From the NCBI GenBank assembly GCA_014871385.1, contig CM026426.1:21008573-21072572 (forward strand): DNA of 64,000 nt. Reading direction: 5' to 3'. The DNA comes from Ceratodon purpureus. Its lineage: Eukaryota; Streptophyta; Bryopsida; Pseudoditrichales; Ditrichaceae. This document shows, in pieces, positions 33,840 through 46,202 of the stretch (position 1 is its first letter; the number at the start of each line of letters is the position of its first letter). A program made the position numbers and the translations under genes. The notes below the pieces were generated by a model, which did no database searches, was not told where the DNA came from, and saw only the letters and a list, made by a program, of their open reading frames with translations.

Positions 33840-35322
33840 TTAGTGTCGTGGACTATCTCTGATCTGATGACAGGTTCTATTCTCATGTTATTTATGGAGG
33901 TGATTGAGAATCGTAGAGAGAAGAGCCAATTTCTGCCTAGCAGCTGTATAAGTAATGAAACTATCTGTATCCTTGACCTGATAGCAATAAGACGACTGCG
34001 CCCAGCATCAACTCATTTGTTCACTGCCTCACAACTCGGTGTTCACACAAGGCTTTTCCCTAGAGTGCCAATTGTCCCAACATGCATGTTCAAACTAAAG
34101 CGCTGATCGGCTTTACATCACCTTTGCATTATGCTTCGGTTCTACATAGTGTGAAAAGCTTGAAACAAGACTCACTAGACTCGTGTCAATGATCACTCAC
34201 CCATCTCATCCTCACTCACGATATTTGCCTAGAATTTTGAGACTTTACTTAAGACGTCCACTACTTGATCAGAACTGATATCCTCTCGCTGAATTCCATC
34301 TTCGGAGACAACGAATGCCGGAACATCCAAAATGACTACCGACAGGACCTGCTGTAAGGTAATATCTCGTGCGCTGTCTTGGCTAGTTCTTCGAGGGGCA
34401 TAGTCAAATAGACAGTGACTCTTCGCATGGCAAAAGCAGAAACACTCTGCACCGCAAAGTAATACGAGAGTATGATTTTAATTCTGCATCCGAAGACGAG
34501 AGCGGAGATCAACGTACAACAAGCACAAAAATGGGAGGGGCAGTTCTATTTGCGCCTCAAAACATGACAATTGCTACCAAAATATTGACGATGATAAAAA
34601 TCATGTACCAGCACAACCCTTCTTGTTGTCGCCTGCAGTCCTCCTGAAGTGAGCAGCTCCCACCCGCCATCTCCTTCTCGCCCTCTTCGGAGGTGCCCTG
34701 TTTGCTCTCCTCCGCGTGCCCGCCATTCCGACCTGTTGATTGCGAGAATGGTATGTGGTAATTCTAAATTCTGATCAAAGAGCACTACATGAACTGTTGA
34801 AGTGCAGAAGGCACGGCCCGCATTGTTGGGAGAGATGTGACCAGTAATTGGAGTTGTACAACTACCGAGGTCAGAAGCGCCAAAAATGATGTTTTGAACT
34901 TAATGCAAAAAGATACTAAAGATGCGCCAAATTTCGAGTTAATGTGTTTCCGTTGTGATCCCCTATGATATGGCAGTAATGGCAGTTTGTGTGAGAGGAC
35001 TATGAGCAATAAAAGCGTTTTGGCATCAAAGTTGGAAGATTTGAAGTGCCAGCGCTTGTTACGTTTTCACATAGTTCCCTTCGTTTTGTCTCATTTATTT
35101 TACTCCGACCTAGCTGGCGACTAGTTTGAATGAATTGAATATCAATGGACTATTCCCACGATCTCTTCTTCTCTCAAACATAGACTCAGTGACATGGCCT
35201 CTGTACGCTATCCTTCAAACACTAATTGCAGCCCTGGGCAGCATTTTAAATCTGAGTGACTGCTTCGCTCGCCTCATTGTATCTGCTGATAGCAGGCCTC
35301 TCTTTCGATATTGTGTGCCGCT
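33840..35322. other. No gene seen
   Basis: The 3' flank of gene B, then short frames only. No palindromes are found here. Confidence 0.4.
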
Positions 35323-35949
35323 ATGGTTAAGAGAAAGCATTCTCATTTGGTCCTTGTCGTTGGTAATAGGTGCAGTCCACCTCCAAGATGCCAGGAAGTG
35401 AATGCGATGATCGCTGGTAATGCTTTGGTGTGGACTGATATTAGGAGGACCGCTCAAATTGTTAGTGATGAGAGCGACAATAGCGACTCCGACTTTGAAC
35501 CCAACGTAGAGTCCATAATTTCCAAACCGGTCCTCACACTTGGTTGGTTTCGAGCCTTATCTTCAAGTCGACTGTTCAGATTGCTAGAGTTGATTTTGCC
35601 ACAATTGGATCCTTCTTCCGAGCAATGCTTCTCGTAATCTTTTATCAGAGACGGGGTCAATGTAAACTCCTTTCCGTACGAACCCCACTTCATCCTGATT
35701 TTGCGATCTAGCATTGGACCAATTTCTGACCGGGTTGTATTGTACCTGAACCGCGAAGTGGATAGCCTTGTGTCGAGATAAGTACTGATTACGAGGCATG
35801 TGACAGGACGGTTGAACTTGCAGGTCTTGCATTTCTGGCAGCTAGACGAGAGCGCTCCGACTTGGATTCATCGTGGTACTGGTCGTTACCTAGTCGCTGA
35901 GGGTCAGGAGTGGGAGGAAGTAGAGGTCCAGCCTACGCACTGTGAACTC
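35323..35949 (+). CDS. Possible two-exon acidic protein, unknown
   Basis: ATG 35,323 (MVKRKHSHLV) opens a frame with an acidic stretch VSDESDNSDSDFEP. A second exon is suggested after TTGCAG near 35,825, reading VLHFWQLDE to a TAG at 35,949. The join is not proved and no domain is recognised. Confidence 0.25.
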
Positions 35950-38313
35950 TAGAAATTCGGCCATCTTCTTCATGCTCGGAAACTGATATTGCAGCGTTTC
36001 CGCTTGGGATTGTGGTTCACCCCCACCAACTTAGTTGGATAGCTGTGGTTTGTGACTCCAAGTTAAACTTCGAGGTGTTTTGATCTGGTTTCTGTAAATG
36101 ATCGCTTTATAGAGTTGAGCACGCTTTTTGTGACTTAACATGATTCTGACAAGGCCATGAGACCTTATAGAATATACATATGTAGTAGATTGGCTAATTC
36201 GAGTGAACCAGCTCAATCCACCTTCAAATGGAGCTGGCGCCACCCTCGGGGCTTTGGGGTCTTGACTTCCAAGTCAGCTCAGCCGATGCAAAGTTTCGCC
36301 AAATTTCATGCAAGTTGGTGCTAGCATTATTGCTGTAGACTCTGCTCGGGCATTTGGGTAATTGAGTTTGATATATTGCAGTATTAGTATGTAACAATGC
36401 AGTCTCTTTGGTTTCCAAAGGCAGCATAATATGGATACTGTACTTCTGAAATTTCAGTTTCATGGAAATGTATGTTTTGGTTGAACGGGTAAAGTCAGTG
36501 TCACAGAGGCAGAAGTCTTCCTGCATCTTGACTTAGATAAATTTGTGTATAATCTTCCCAACTGGCGCCGGCGCCATGGCCCTCGAATGTTTTGCAAACT
36601 TCCATCAAAAGACATTATCATTTGGATTTTGCTAACCGAGTTTTGCAGCCGAGGCTCCTTATTGGTTTGCTCGGATTGATTGGTCTGGTGTATTTGCATA
36701 TGAAGTATTTAGTTTAGTGGTGAAACTGCAACATGTGCAATGTTTTTTTATTTGTGGCCCACTGGTTATGCTTGTGAGAGGGATTTTTGATGGCTGGGAA
36801 TCTTTGTAATGCAGATTATCATTGCTCCTCTACACTGTGAAGGAGAGATTTTAGTGCACTTTACCATGCTTACTCCCAATTACGATATAATGTATCGTGA
36901 TGTTTAGAGTTCTCTTAATCAATATTATCAACTTCAGTTTTATTAATTTTTGATAATGAGATATGAATACATCTTAATATAATGATATCATAAGAAGATT
37001 AGAATTTTAACGTAAACAATAATCATAATTATTCCGTTATCAAATGAAATTGACAAAATGATCATGTTTCAATCATACTGAGGCAAGTGTACGAATCTGG
37101 CTTACATATTCGCAAGCTCACTGACAAAGATCACTAGCACCAAATATGATTTCTTCTATTTTAAAATCCCGGAGCAATTCCACATTTTTCTATGTTACAC
37201 TCCTAACTCACCGGCTTCTCTAGTCGCTAAAAAAAGGAATAAATTGAATACCCACGGACACACATGAAAGAACCCACACACACATGAACTAATAATGCTT
37301 GGACGATTTTAATCAATGTGTCTTCAAGTTCACACATAGATGCAGAGAGTAAAAGCTGCAAAAATCCTTGATAGAGAAAATGAAATCCCACAAAAGGATT
37401 GAAATGGTCATCAATCACCGCGGCTTCCTTACCATTCCTTTATCATAATCCGCAAAAAAAAGAAAACGACAGTAGTACACAAAAGTTGCAACTTGGTCAC
37501 TTGCAGAGGTCGATACCTCCCACTTGGCGCCGGCGCCATCTCCCTTCTTTGTCAAAAATTATACTGTATGTCGTACGTATCGTACGCTGTATTCGTATCG
37601 TATGGTATTGTATCTTAATGGATGAGTATTGGATGATATTCGAAGAGTTACATTTTGGACGATGTATATCTATACGGTCTGTATTTCTGCCATTTTTGGT
37701 CCTCGGGTCAGTATTTTCAGGCGGATGATATCGTCAGAGGACAATGAATGTGTCGTTTACGCTCCTTACGAGGTACTAGTCCTGGCTGACAGCCTGTCAC
37801 GCGGCAGGCCTACGCGCACCCCCAACGACGACGCACTCTTAAACCACTGCCTCCACAAACACCACCAAAACTTCTATCTACAAATGTGGGTTGTGAGAAG
37901 AAAAGCTCCGAAGTGATCCGTGCCGAAGAAGGCAAGCTCCCAGGGTCGAGATTCAGCCACGAAGCTACAAGATCATTGACACCATGCCTGCAAAAAATGC
38001 TGCAAAACGATTTGCAGAAAATGATGCAAAAAACAATCTAGAAACTGAGCTAGTCCAGCTTTTTGCATGTTTTTATGCGGCGTGGTAGCCTTCGAGATGA
38101 TCTCTTTGCATTTAATTTTGCGGTGCAGTTGAGCTTCGACACCATGTGAGCGTGGGAGCCATAGTATCTTCTCTTGAAGATGACCGCTCTTGGAACGAGC
38201 GTGATCTCATGAGAGCGTGTGGAGTTTTGGGGATGGAGTGCAATTGCTTGAAATTGCGGGGCGTTTCGGTGTTTTCGAAACTCGAGAGGTTGTGATTGCG
38301 AGGTTTGGTGGCG
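35950..38313. other. Gene-poor end of block 3
   Basis: No gene is supported. Palindromes are at 36,229-36,242 (variant), 36,563-36,576 and 37,525-37,538, the last of the set. AT-rich sequence fills 36,850-37,100. The right border of block 3 must lie between about 37,540 and 38,300, but no inverted terminal repeat was recognised. Confidence 0.45.
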
Positions 38314-39309
38314 ATGGAGTATCACTATCTGTTCGCGGTATGTATCGCCTTCGTTTCGTGTTTCGCAGTTGGCGCTCTGTTTTTGCTGTGGAGGTATGAG
38401 GGCGCGAGAGGTGCTGGTTCGCGGAGAAACGATGTCGTTGTGGATGATCCGAGCGTGGTTGGAATTTTGCCGGCGGGGAGGTTGTCACGGGCGGAGCTTT
38501 GGAGCGCTTGCGGTGGCACTATGAGCCCTAACTGGCTGCTGCTGTTTCGTGCGCTCTGTTTCGCGTATCTGCTTCCGGTGCTTGTCTTCAATGTGCTTCT
38601 TAAGAATGTGATGATGTTTTTTTTCTATACCGAGTGGACGTTCACGCTCCTCATCGTCTACTTCGCACTCGCGTTCCGGCAGAGCTTGTTGCATTATTTG
38701 GAGACGCGGTCCGCGGCTGCGCATCCCGAGAGCGGCGTGGGGCTGCTTAATGAGGATTTGGAAGCTGTGTCGGACGGAGGAGGGGTTGGCTAAGGTGTGA
38801 GCGATGATTGCGACTCTGCACCATCGTTGCCGTTCGCGAGAGGGCGGGAGGTACAGGAAGGCGCGGGGGTGGCCGGCTACGTGACGCAGTGCGTGTTCCA
38901 AACGGTGTTGCCCGCTGCAATCCTCACAGATCTCGTCTACTGGGGGCTTCTGGTGCCGATTTTTCTTCCGGCGAACGTCCACCACAGTTTTATTGACATC
39001 AACATGCACGCTGTGAACCTTGTGCTTCTTACTCTTGAGTTTTGCTTGAACAGCCTCCGCTTTCCGTGGTTCCGTATCAGCTACTTCATTCTCTGGAGCT
39101 CCGCGTATTGCTTTCTTCAGTGGAGTCTTTTCAGCTCCGGGATCACTCGGTTTTGGCCGTATCCGTTTATGAACGTGGACACGCCTTACGCTCCTGCTTG
39201 GTACTTCTCCATCATCGTCTTCCACGGCATTTGTTACGCGATTTGCTTGCTTCTTGCTCTCGGGAAGCAGAGCATCTGGTCTTGCTTCAACCTTCCGGTT
39301 GTAGGTTAA
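38314..39309 (+). pseudogene. Plant seven-helix membrane protein, one in-frame TAA
   Basis: ATG 38,314 (MEYHYLF) opens one continuous frame to 39,309, broken only by TAA at 38,791-38,793. About seven hydrophobic segments are visible. Blocks FFYTEWTFTL, LNSLRFPWFRISYF and FLQWSLF are typical of a plant membrane protein family of unknown function that includes Arabidopsis At1g10660 and At5g62960, as I recall it. The stop lies in the loop between helices 3 and 4, after a Gly-rich tail, so it may be a nonsense mutation, a sequencing error, or two coupled frames. The frame is intronless and GC-rich at third positions, unlike the flanking DNA, which could mean a retrocopy. Confidence 0.6.
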
Positions 39310-39892
39310 TGAGCAGGTAGATCAGATCAACATACTTAGAATTAATTCCTATTCTTTTTTTGGGGTGCAATCGATGCCATTTCTTCGCAGAGAATTGCCT
39401 CTGGCGGATTGTTTTTGATGCTGCAGATTAATTCTTGCAGAGATTAGCCTTTAGGCATTGTAAATACAATACGTTAATTTTCGACCTATATCATCAATGC
39501 TTTTAAAAACATTTTGCCATGGTTAGGTCGAATGTAGGTCTTAAGAGAGCAGATTGTCTCAGATTGTCACAGATTTGTTCTCAGGATTCCCCTGCAATGC
39601 TCAAGACCGGTATTACTGATCCTTAGCATTTTGATGAGACACTGTTAGTCATTTGAGCGAGATAGTGCAACCTTGTTGTCGTATTGATATTAATCCTGCA
39701 GATAAACTGCTGTAGATCCCCATGCCTTGTGAATGCCGGTACGTTTTAAGAGCCTTCGACCTATCATCAGCATTGGTAACCCATGGTTAGGTCGGATGTA
39801 GCTTTTACGAGTAAGCTGTGTTTAAGGTAAGGGTGTTGAAAATCGTAAAAATTTCAGGTTAGCTTACTTGGGACAGTGGTGGAAAACTTGTA
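39310..39892. other. Intergenic, no gene seen
   Basis: AT-rich 3' flank of the membrane protein gene. Two related stretches (near 39,475 and 39,745) repeat the wording ACCTAT-ATCA...CCATGGTTAGGTCG. Confidence 0.4.
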
Positions 39893-40790
39893 CCGTAGGT
39901 GGAGGGCTGGTTCGATACTAAATAATTCAAAAATTATAAGTTGAATTTTATTTGAAATTATTACTTAGTATTGCCAGAATCAATCTAAAATACAGTAAGC
40001 ATTCGACGAAATAAATTAAATTCATTAGGTTCATCCCTAAATGGAAGGTGTGTGAAATTTAGTGGGGAGAAGGTGTTCTCTTTGTAATCAAACCCACTTA
40101 CATTAGTCCACAAACAGTATGGGTTAAGACGTAGCAAGACTGTAGGTGAGGTTTTTGAAATGTGTTGTATACAAATTTTTGGAGTCCAATTAAGCATAGG
40201 AGATGAAGGTTAACGGAATTGTGTCAAACTGGAAAAAGTTGAGGAATCAAGCCTTCTTCCACTTCCAACAAATTTTGTGTTAAAATAAGTTTTTATGCAA
40301 AAGATATAGACGAAAAAACATTGTAAAGGTCTATGTGTCAAACTGCGTTTCTAACAGTTTTTCAAAGCTCATTTGTGCGTAGAGGATCAACTTTTTTGGA
40401 ATTGTTTGGGTCTAAGAAAATCTTAGGAATCAAGTACTCTTTCACCTCCAACAAGTTTAATGTCATTTGAAGACTTCATGCAAAAGCTATGCATGTTATA
40501 AATAAAGACTAACTAGGTGCTTCACCTCAAAGTTCATATATCCCACATTGATTGTTGGATACAACTCCACTCCACTTGTATAAAGTACAGAGCATTCTTA
40601 GAACTCCACACTCAAATCTTATATGCTAACTTGTTGAAAAGACTTGGTCTTGACAACATGGTAGAATTTATAATTTTAAGGAGAAAATTGCCAAAATGAT
40701 CAAAAAAAAAATTTTTAGATGTCAAACATGTTTTTTCCACTTTAATTAATTATTCGACAAATAAGTGTCGAACCGGCCCTCCACCTACGG
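39893..40790. mobile_element. 898-bp TIR element flanked by TA
   Basis: The left end TACCGTAGGTGGAGGGC (39,891 on) is the complement of the right end (to 40,792), with the match continuing through GGTTCGA. TA flanks both sides, fitting a Tc1/mariner-like target duplication. It has no transposase, so it is non-autonomous. Inside is a partial direct repeat around AGGAATCAAG and TCCAACAA. Confidence 0.7.
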
Positions 40791-41400
40791 TATTATTTTT
40801 AAAAACATTTTTTGGATTACCTCTATAATTTCCTATAAATTTTTGAATGTGAAGTTCTAGGGAGGCCACTGCCCGAACTTAGAGTCTTGCCAAAGTTGGG
40901 AGTTTGGATTCTGCTAACTGTGGGATGGATGCTACAAAATCAATAAAAAAGAGACCACTTCTTGACCAAAAAAGGCCTTTGCACTGCTCAATGTAGAGGG
41001 CAACGCTGCACACAATGAATTTGGACAAACAAACTACGGACGATCGAAAATCACTCACGCTGGCACCCTATGGCATCCCATGTGCCCCCCCCCCCCCTCC
41101 CCCCCCCCCCCCCCACATTGATGTGGTCATGAAACCGAATACCAATGAGGCCTGAATCAGCTGATTGCATGCCAAAAAATGGCCATTGGCTGCTCGTGAC
41201 ATGTGCAACTACGGATCACAAATCCAAAAACAAAGGGCCTAGAGCCGACCCTTGGGCCGTGTCATGCTGACCACGACTGATGGTGGTTCCTATCCTCTGC
41301 GACTCTCCCACTCCAATGGCCACCTGCCCTCTCCCGCCCACTCTCGCTCTCACCTGTCTCTCGCATGCCTCGTCTCTTTCCGCTTCTCTCCACACTGCGC
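40791..41400. repeat. Intergenic with poly-C tract
   Basis: No gene is seen. A run of about 30 C with one T lies at about 41,085-41,114. Confidence 0.6.
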
Positions 41401-42603
41401 CTTCACCTGAGATCCGTTGCGCCTAAGCGCTCCCCACCTCCGCTGATCTCCCTCTCACCTGCAATCCTCTTGCGATGTACATGGTGTGGTTGTGGTCCTC
41501 CCAATGCCCAAAAGACGTGGACACGTATTGGTGATGGTGGAACGGAGAAGTCGGGTGAGGGTTGTAGAACCCTGTTTGTAGTCCTTGGATGACATGCAAG
41601 TAGTTCAAGTTTGCAGGAGGAGAGTCTTGATGTGTGTGTGGTGGAGGATGCGGTGAGGGGGGAGGTGCGCCTACACGAGCCCAATGCCGGGCCACGCTCT
41701 GGACAATGGGCGCAACAGGGCGAGTGAAGGAGTCGCCAAAGCTCTCCGCCACTTCTACACCAGCCTGTGACGTTATTGTGCGGGCAAGGAGTTTGTGGAG
41801 AGCTGCGAAGGCGGGCAACAGAGCTCCCAGAAGTGAGGCTGCAGCCCCACCAAAGGCTTGAAGGTGAGGCTGTGGCCGAAATCTGCTATGGCCGTGAGGA
41901 TCAGCAGTGAACCGACCCTGCTGCACTTCTCCGACCACTCTGCCCCCGATGGATGCTGCTGCTTGCCCTCCTCCCTCAACATTCCAATCACCCTTCGACG
42001 CCTCCCCTCCTATTGCCGCATTTCTGACCAGCGCCCCTCCTCTGTGACTTCTGCAGGTATGTGCCCTTCTTGCTCATTGCTGACGTTCTCTCTCCTCCTT
42101 TTTTTGTGCTCTTTGAGCTGCACGTTCTTCCTTTTCTTTTTGCTGTTGTTCTTTTGCCATCTTCCTTTGCTCCTTGGTAGTCTCCTTTTTTTTAATTTTT
42201 TAATTTTTTTTAGCAGCTGCAATCTCCTCCTTTTTAGTGAGAAGATCTACTAGTCCTTGCATGTATTGCTGTGATGTTAAGATCCTACTATGGGTGTAGT
42301 CTAGAAGTGGTTGGTGTCTTTTTTCTCTCTTTTGCCGGAATAAGTTCAGGTAAACACAAAAATTGTGTTATGTCTCTATCATTTTTCCTCTCAAGTTCCT
42401 CCCTAAAAGTAGGATCTATGCTCACATGTTGTTCACATGCTTCATAGTTGCTCTCATGTGTGTCTAGCACATCTACATAATAGTGCCTTCTAGTTGCATG
42501 TAGGTGTGGGCAAGATGTAGACTTGTGAATAATTTTTGTTTCTCTTTTTAAAAAAAACGACTAAGATCTAATGGAAGGCCTGCAGGTGAGGCAACGGACT
42601 TAC

Positions 42604-44206
42604 CTACAGCTGCAGAGCTCCAATTGCTCTGCCTCGCTCATCTTTGGATTGCAAACTACCAAGATGAGTCTCCTGACGCCTTTGTCTACTTCCGAATATT
42701 TTTTTGTTGGCCTCTTTCCAAACTGAAATCTGCTCAGCTCCCTCTCTTCAGAAGTTGTGATATCAGTTTTAGTTCTGAATTTTGAACTTGATCCATGTTT
42801 TTTTGATTGTACAGGGAGGTATATTTACTTGCAATTGCAGACTCCGGACCCGCTCCTCCTCGCTCACCTGCAAATCATAAACCACCAAGGTTAGTCTCAT
42901 TCTTCCTCAGTTTGGCTGGGGCTTATTAAGTTATTTTCAAAAAAAAATCAAAGTAAGTGCTTAGAAAAATCTGCTCCGTTCCTAGGTCGATGAGTTCGGT
43001 TTGAAGAAGGCTAAAAGTGGTTACCATACTTTTTTGGAAGTGCAGGTAGGTGAACTCACCTGCGGTTGAAGACTCCGCCCGCACTCGGCCACGCCCACAT
43101 GCCACGCAACAACCATCGAGGTTAGTGTTTGATTAGAATTCGTCAGCTTGCAGAATACCTTCACGGTTATCATAATAGACGGACGGGGCATAAAATTGTC
43201 GTCTTGTCACGTAACGGACGTGATGGACGATTTTTTATCTGACTATTTGATGCCCTTATCCGACGAGCTTTCGCGCGCGAGTAAAATTACTATCCTCAAA
43301 GTTTACTACTGTTTACCATGGGATGGCGCCCATCGTCGCGTCTGCTCGCGCCCGTAAGCACGCGCGCGGGCAAAAAAAATAAAAAATAAAAAATAAATAT
43401 ATATATATATATATATTTTTTATTTTTTATTTTTTTATTTTTTTATTTTTATTTTTTGGCGTGCGCGCCCACATGCTCGCGCCTGAATGCTTGCGCCCGT
43501 TTGCACGCGTTCGAGAGCTTGCGCGAGACTTTCACAAATAAATTGTTCATTTCAGTTTGGTGATAGTTCCTCCTTTGGGCATGTGCATGTAGGCATGCAT
43601 ATAGGAAAAAATCAAGCACCAAAATGAAATGAACAACTTCTTGGTGGAGGTTGGGTGCGTGCATGTCGGTGAGCGTAGAAAAAACTAGCACAAAAATAAA
43701 ATGAAACCGAACTTCCAAAATTCATGTAGATTTATTCTTATATGATTTGAATTTTGATTTTTGTACTATTAAAGTTATTCTTGTTAAACATAGTTTTATA
43801 TTTCGTTCATGATTGCATTCATTAATTAAATATATAAATAACTAATATTTCATGTTTTTCTTAAATTTATTTACCATGTTTCATTCAATTGGCACATACA
43901 ATAAGTTTACATAACAAATATAGGGAAAAAAAAATACATCATAGAATGGGAATGATAAAATAATTACATGATAGACTAAGAATGGAAGAAAAAGAAAACG
44001 AGAAAAGTGAATGGAATAGTAATGGAATAGTAATGGAAGAATAAATAAATAAATAAATACATCATCGGCTAGAAATTGAAGAAAAAGAAAATAAGAAGAT
44101 AGAACGGAATAATAATGAAGTTCGATGCGAGCTCTCAGGGAGTGCGGACGAGCGCGAGCACTCAGGCGGGAGCGTACGGGCGAATGCATAAAAAATAAAA
44201 TAAAAT

Positions 44207-44260
<54 letters not shown>

Positions 44261-44890
44261 ACTCGCCTATTTCCTCCCGCCTGAATGGACGCGCATGAAA
44301 GTCAGCGCTAGGTAAATTCGTTTTATCCTTACCATGAGTCAACCGGTGAACACCCTTATCGGACGGACATTTGGGTGTGTCTTGTCACCATGACGGAGTA
44401 ACGGACTAACGGACGGTCGGTCTATTATGACAACCATGCTTACCTTGTTTTGATCTAATTGCTGTATGGTTCTGAGCTTCTCCAATCTGGTGTAGACCGA
44501 CCTCAAGCGTGGAATACAACCTTTAGGGAGTTGCAACTTACCTGCACCTTCGGACTCCTGCCGGGCTCCCCCTCACTCATCTGCAGTCACCAAATATCGA
44601 GGTTAGTCTCCCAACCGAGATCCATGTTCATTTTTTATTTTTTCTGCTTCTTGAAAGCAGTCACTCCGACCTCAAGGCACTGTTCTAGAACCTATGAATT
44701 TGTGTTTTTAATTTCTCCGCAATGAATTAGTAAAGCTGAAGTCTTAGACCAAGCTCACCATTAAATTGGTAAGTGCAAACGGTTCTCCTCACATTTGAAT
44801 GCCGCGATGAGTCTAAGCGGACTGTGCTGCGTTTAAAGAAGGCAGACTTACCTGCGGCTCTACCGCACTCACTCCTTCCAGCTTGGTCAC
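42604..44890 (-). repeat. Repeated mini-exons of about 39 nt in ~230-bp units
   Basis: Minus-strand units at 44,852-44,890, 44,542-44,580, about 43,044-43,085, 42,829-42,867 and 42,604-42,641 each look like an acceptor AG, about 39 nt often beginning with a GAGYGAGG stretch, and a donor GTRAGT or GTAAAT. The third and second are separated by an inserted TIR element; without it the spacing is about 215-310 bp. Confidence 0.55.
43165..44435. mobile_element. TIR element with microsatellites inside
   Basis: The left end GGTTATCATAATAGAC and the right end, whose complement is GGTTGTCATAATAGAC, form an inverted repeat about 1.27 kb apart. Inside are a TA microsatellite (about 43,398-43,418) and a T run of about 48 (44,211-44,258). 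No clear target duplication was found and no transposase is present. Confidence 0.5.
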
Positions 44891-46202
44891 TTGCGGCAAG
44901 CAAAATTGGTGCATGTTAGTCTCCTCTCGCTGCCTTTACGGAAATCTGAGTCAAATTGTCTATGTTTTCTTTTTTTTTCTACTATATTCTATGGACTTTG
45001 CTGCGTTTTGATTTTAGCTCATTTCACTGCTGCAAGCCGACTGTTGATGTCTTACATGCGACTGTCAAGGAAGCTGAACCCGGTCTGTAGCCGCGGCAGT
45101 CTCTGTCGCCCCCGTCCTCTCCCTTGCTTGCTTCGCTACTAGTTTCATTGTCCTCCATGTTAGCTTCCTCACCCCCTTCCTGAAATCCCTCAATAGGAAG
45201 TAGTGATTTTGATATAGCATGTGCATCTAAGGGCCAGATTTTGGTTTTTCTTAAACCTCTCTTGATGTTCTTAGGAGACAAAGCTCTGTCCAAAGCTTTG
45301 GCTCTCCACTCACACAAATCAGTCTTCTCCACCTTCTTTCCTTTCTTCTCTAGAGTTCATAAATTTGTGATTTCTCTAAAAGAAAATTTGAATGGTTTAA
45401 AACAAGAAACATCCAAGGGCTGAAGGACATGGGATGTGTGTGTAAGTAGAGTGATTATGTCCAACCCTGAATTCATAGCACATTTCACCACCTCAAGTGT
45501 CACATGAAAATTGTGGCCGTCCAAAATTAGTAAGTGCATGTTTTCCTTATCTATGTGTCCTATTTTCTTCAAAGCTTTGATGAAATGTGATAGCCATGAC
45601 TGAAACAACCACTTAGTCATCCATGCATTGGGCTGCATGGCCATAAGAGCATCCTCCTTACATTTCTCCACATAAGCTTCCAAAAAATATGTGCCTTTTA
45701 GGATGTAGAAGTTTAGTATCTTGCCTCCTCATGCATTTATGCATGACAAAACTGATAAGTGCTCTCTTTGGTCTGATTCTATTGTGTGTACAGGTTTTGA
45801 TCAAACTTTGGCTAGGACTGTAGCTCCCCACTCCTTCCAGCTTGCACCCCACTCTCATTACAATTCCATATGTGTGAGGGTGGATACTTGTAGGTATTGT
45901 ATAAGCTTTCCAAATTCTCATAAAGAGTAGCTACTTTCTTTTGGCATAATTCCCTAATTCTTGCAACTTCTAGTGGCTGGCTTCTCCTAGATGCTAGTTC
46001 AGGATGCCCATGTTTGAAGTTCTTCAACCAACTCTTTCTAGGAACTCCTACACCACTCCAAGGAGTTTCCCTTCTTTGTGTAGCTTGGACCACCTTCAAC
46101 CTCAATTGCAAGGCTTGTCAGATTTCAACCACGAATTTCCAATACAAACAAAAAGTTCCTCTTAAATCCACGCCTCCCTTGAGACCATTCCAACGCTAGG
46201 GC

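Larger units (their letters stand above)
41423..46150 (-). pseudogene. Decayed pogo-like (DDE_1) transposase gene
   Basis: A CENPB-type HTH part is seen near 46,110-45,950 (RKSWLKNFKHGHPEL), then IWNCNESGVQAGR, LLILDGHNFHVT and LLTHTSHVLQPLDV (45,600-45,400), the D, D, D blocks of pogo/jerky transposases. The first Asp is Asn here (CNESG for CDESG). Frames change near 45,900 and 45,670. C-terminal exons likely continue: KNIKRGLRKTKIWPL (45,300-45,200), mini-exons (44,890-42,604), ILTSQQYMQGLVDLL with a Lys-rich tail near 42,270-42,050, and perhaps an open stretch to 41,423. The exon chain past 45,024 is inference. Confidence 0.6.

Noticed and set aside
11389..37600. Endogenous giant virus insertion
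   Set aside because: Spliced genes, a MULE transposase and no capsid, polymerase or packaging gene; a large transposon explains it better.
41423..41938. Stand-alone Pro/His-rich gene on the minus strand
   Set aside because: No start context or homology seen; at most a late exon or flank of the pogo-like relic, so not listed as its own gene.
43321..43380. Another copy of the GC palindrome at GGGATGGCGCCCATC
   Set aside because: Only the inner GGCGCC matches; the second half is missing. The same holds for GATGGCGCTGGCAATTG at about 52,287.
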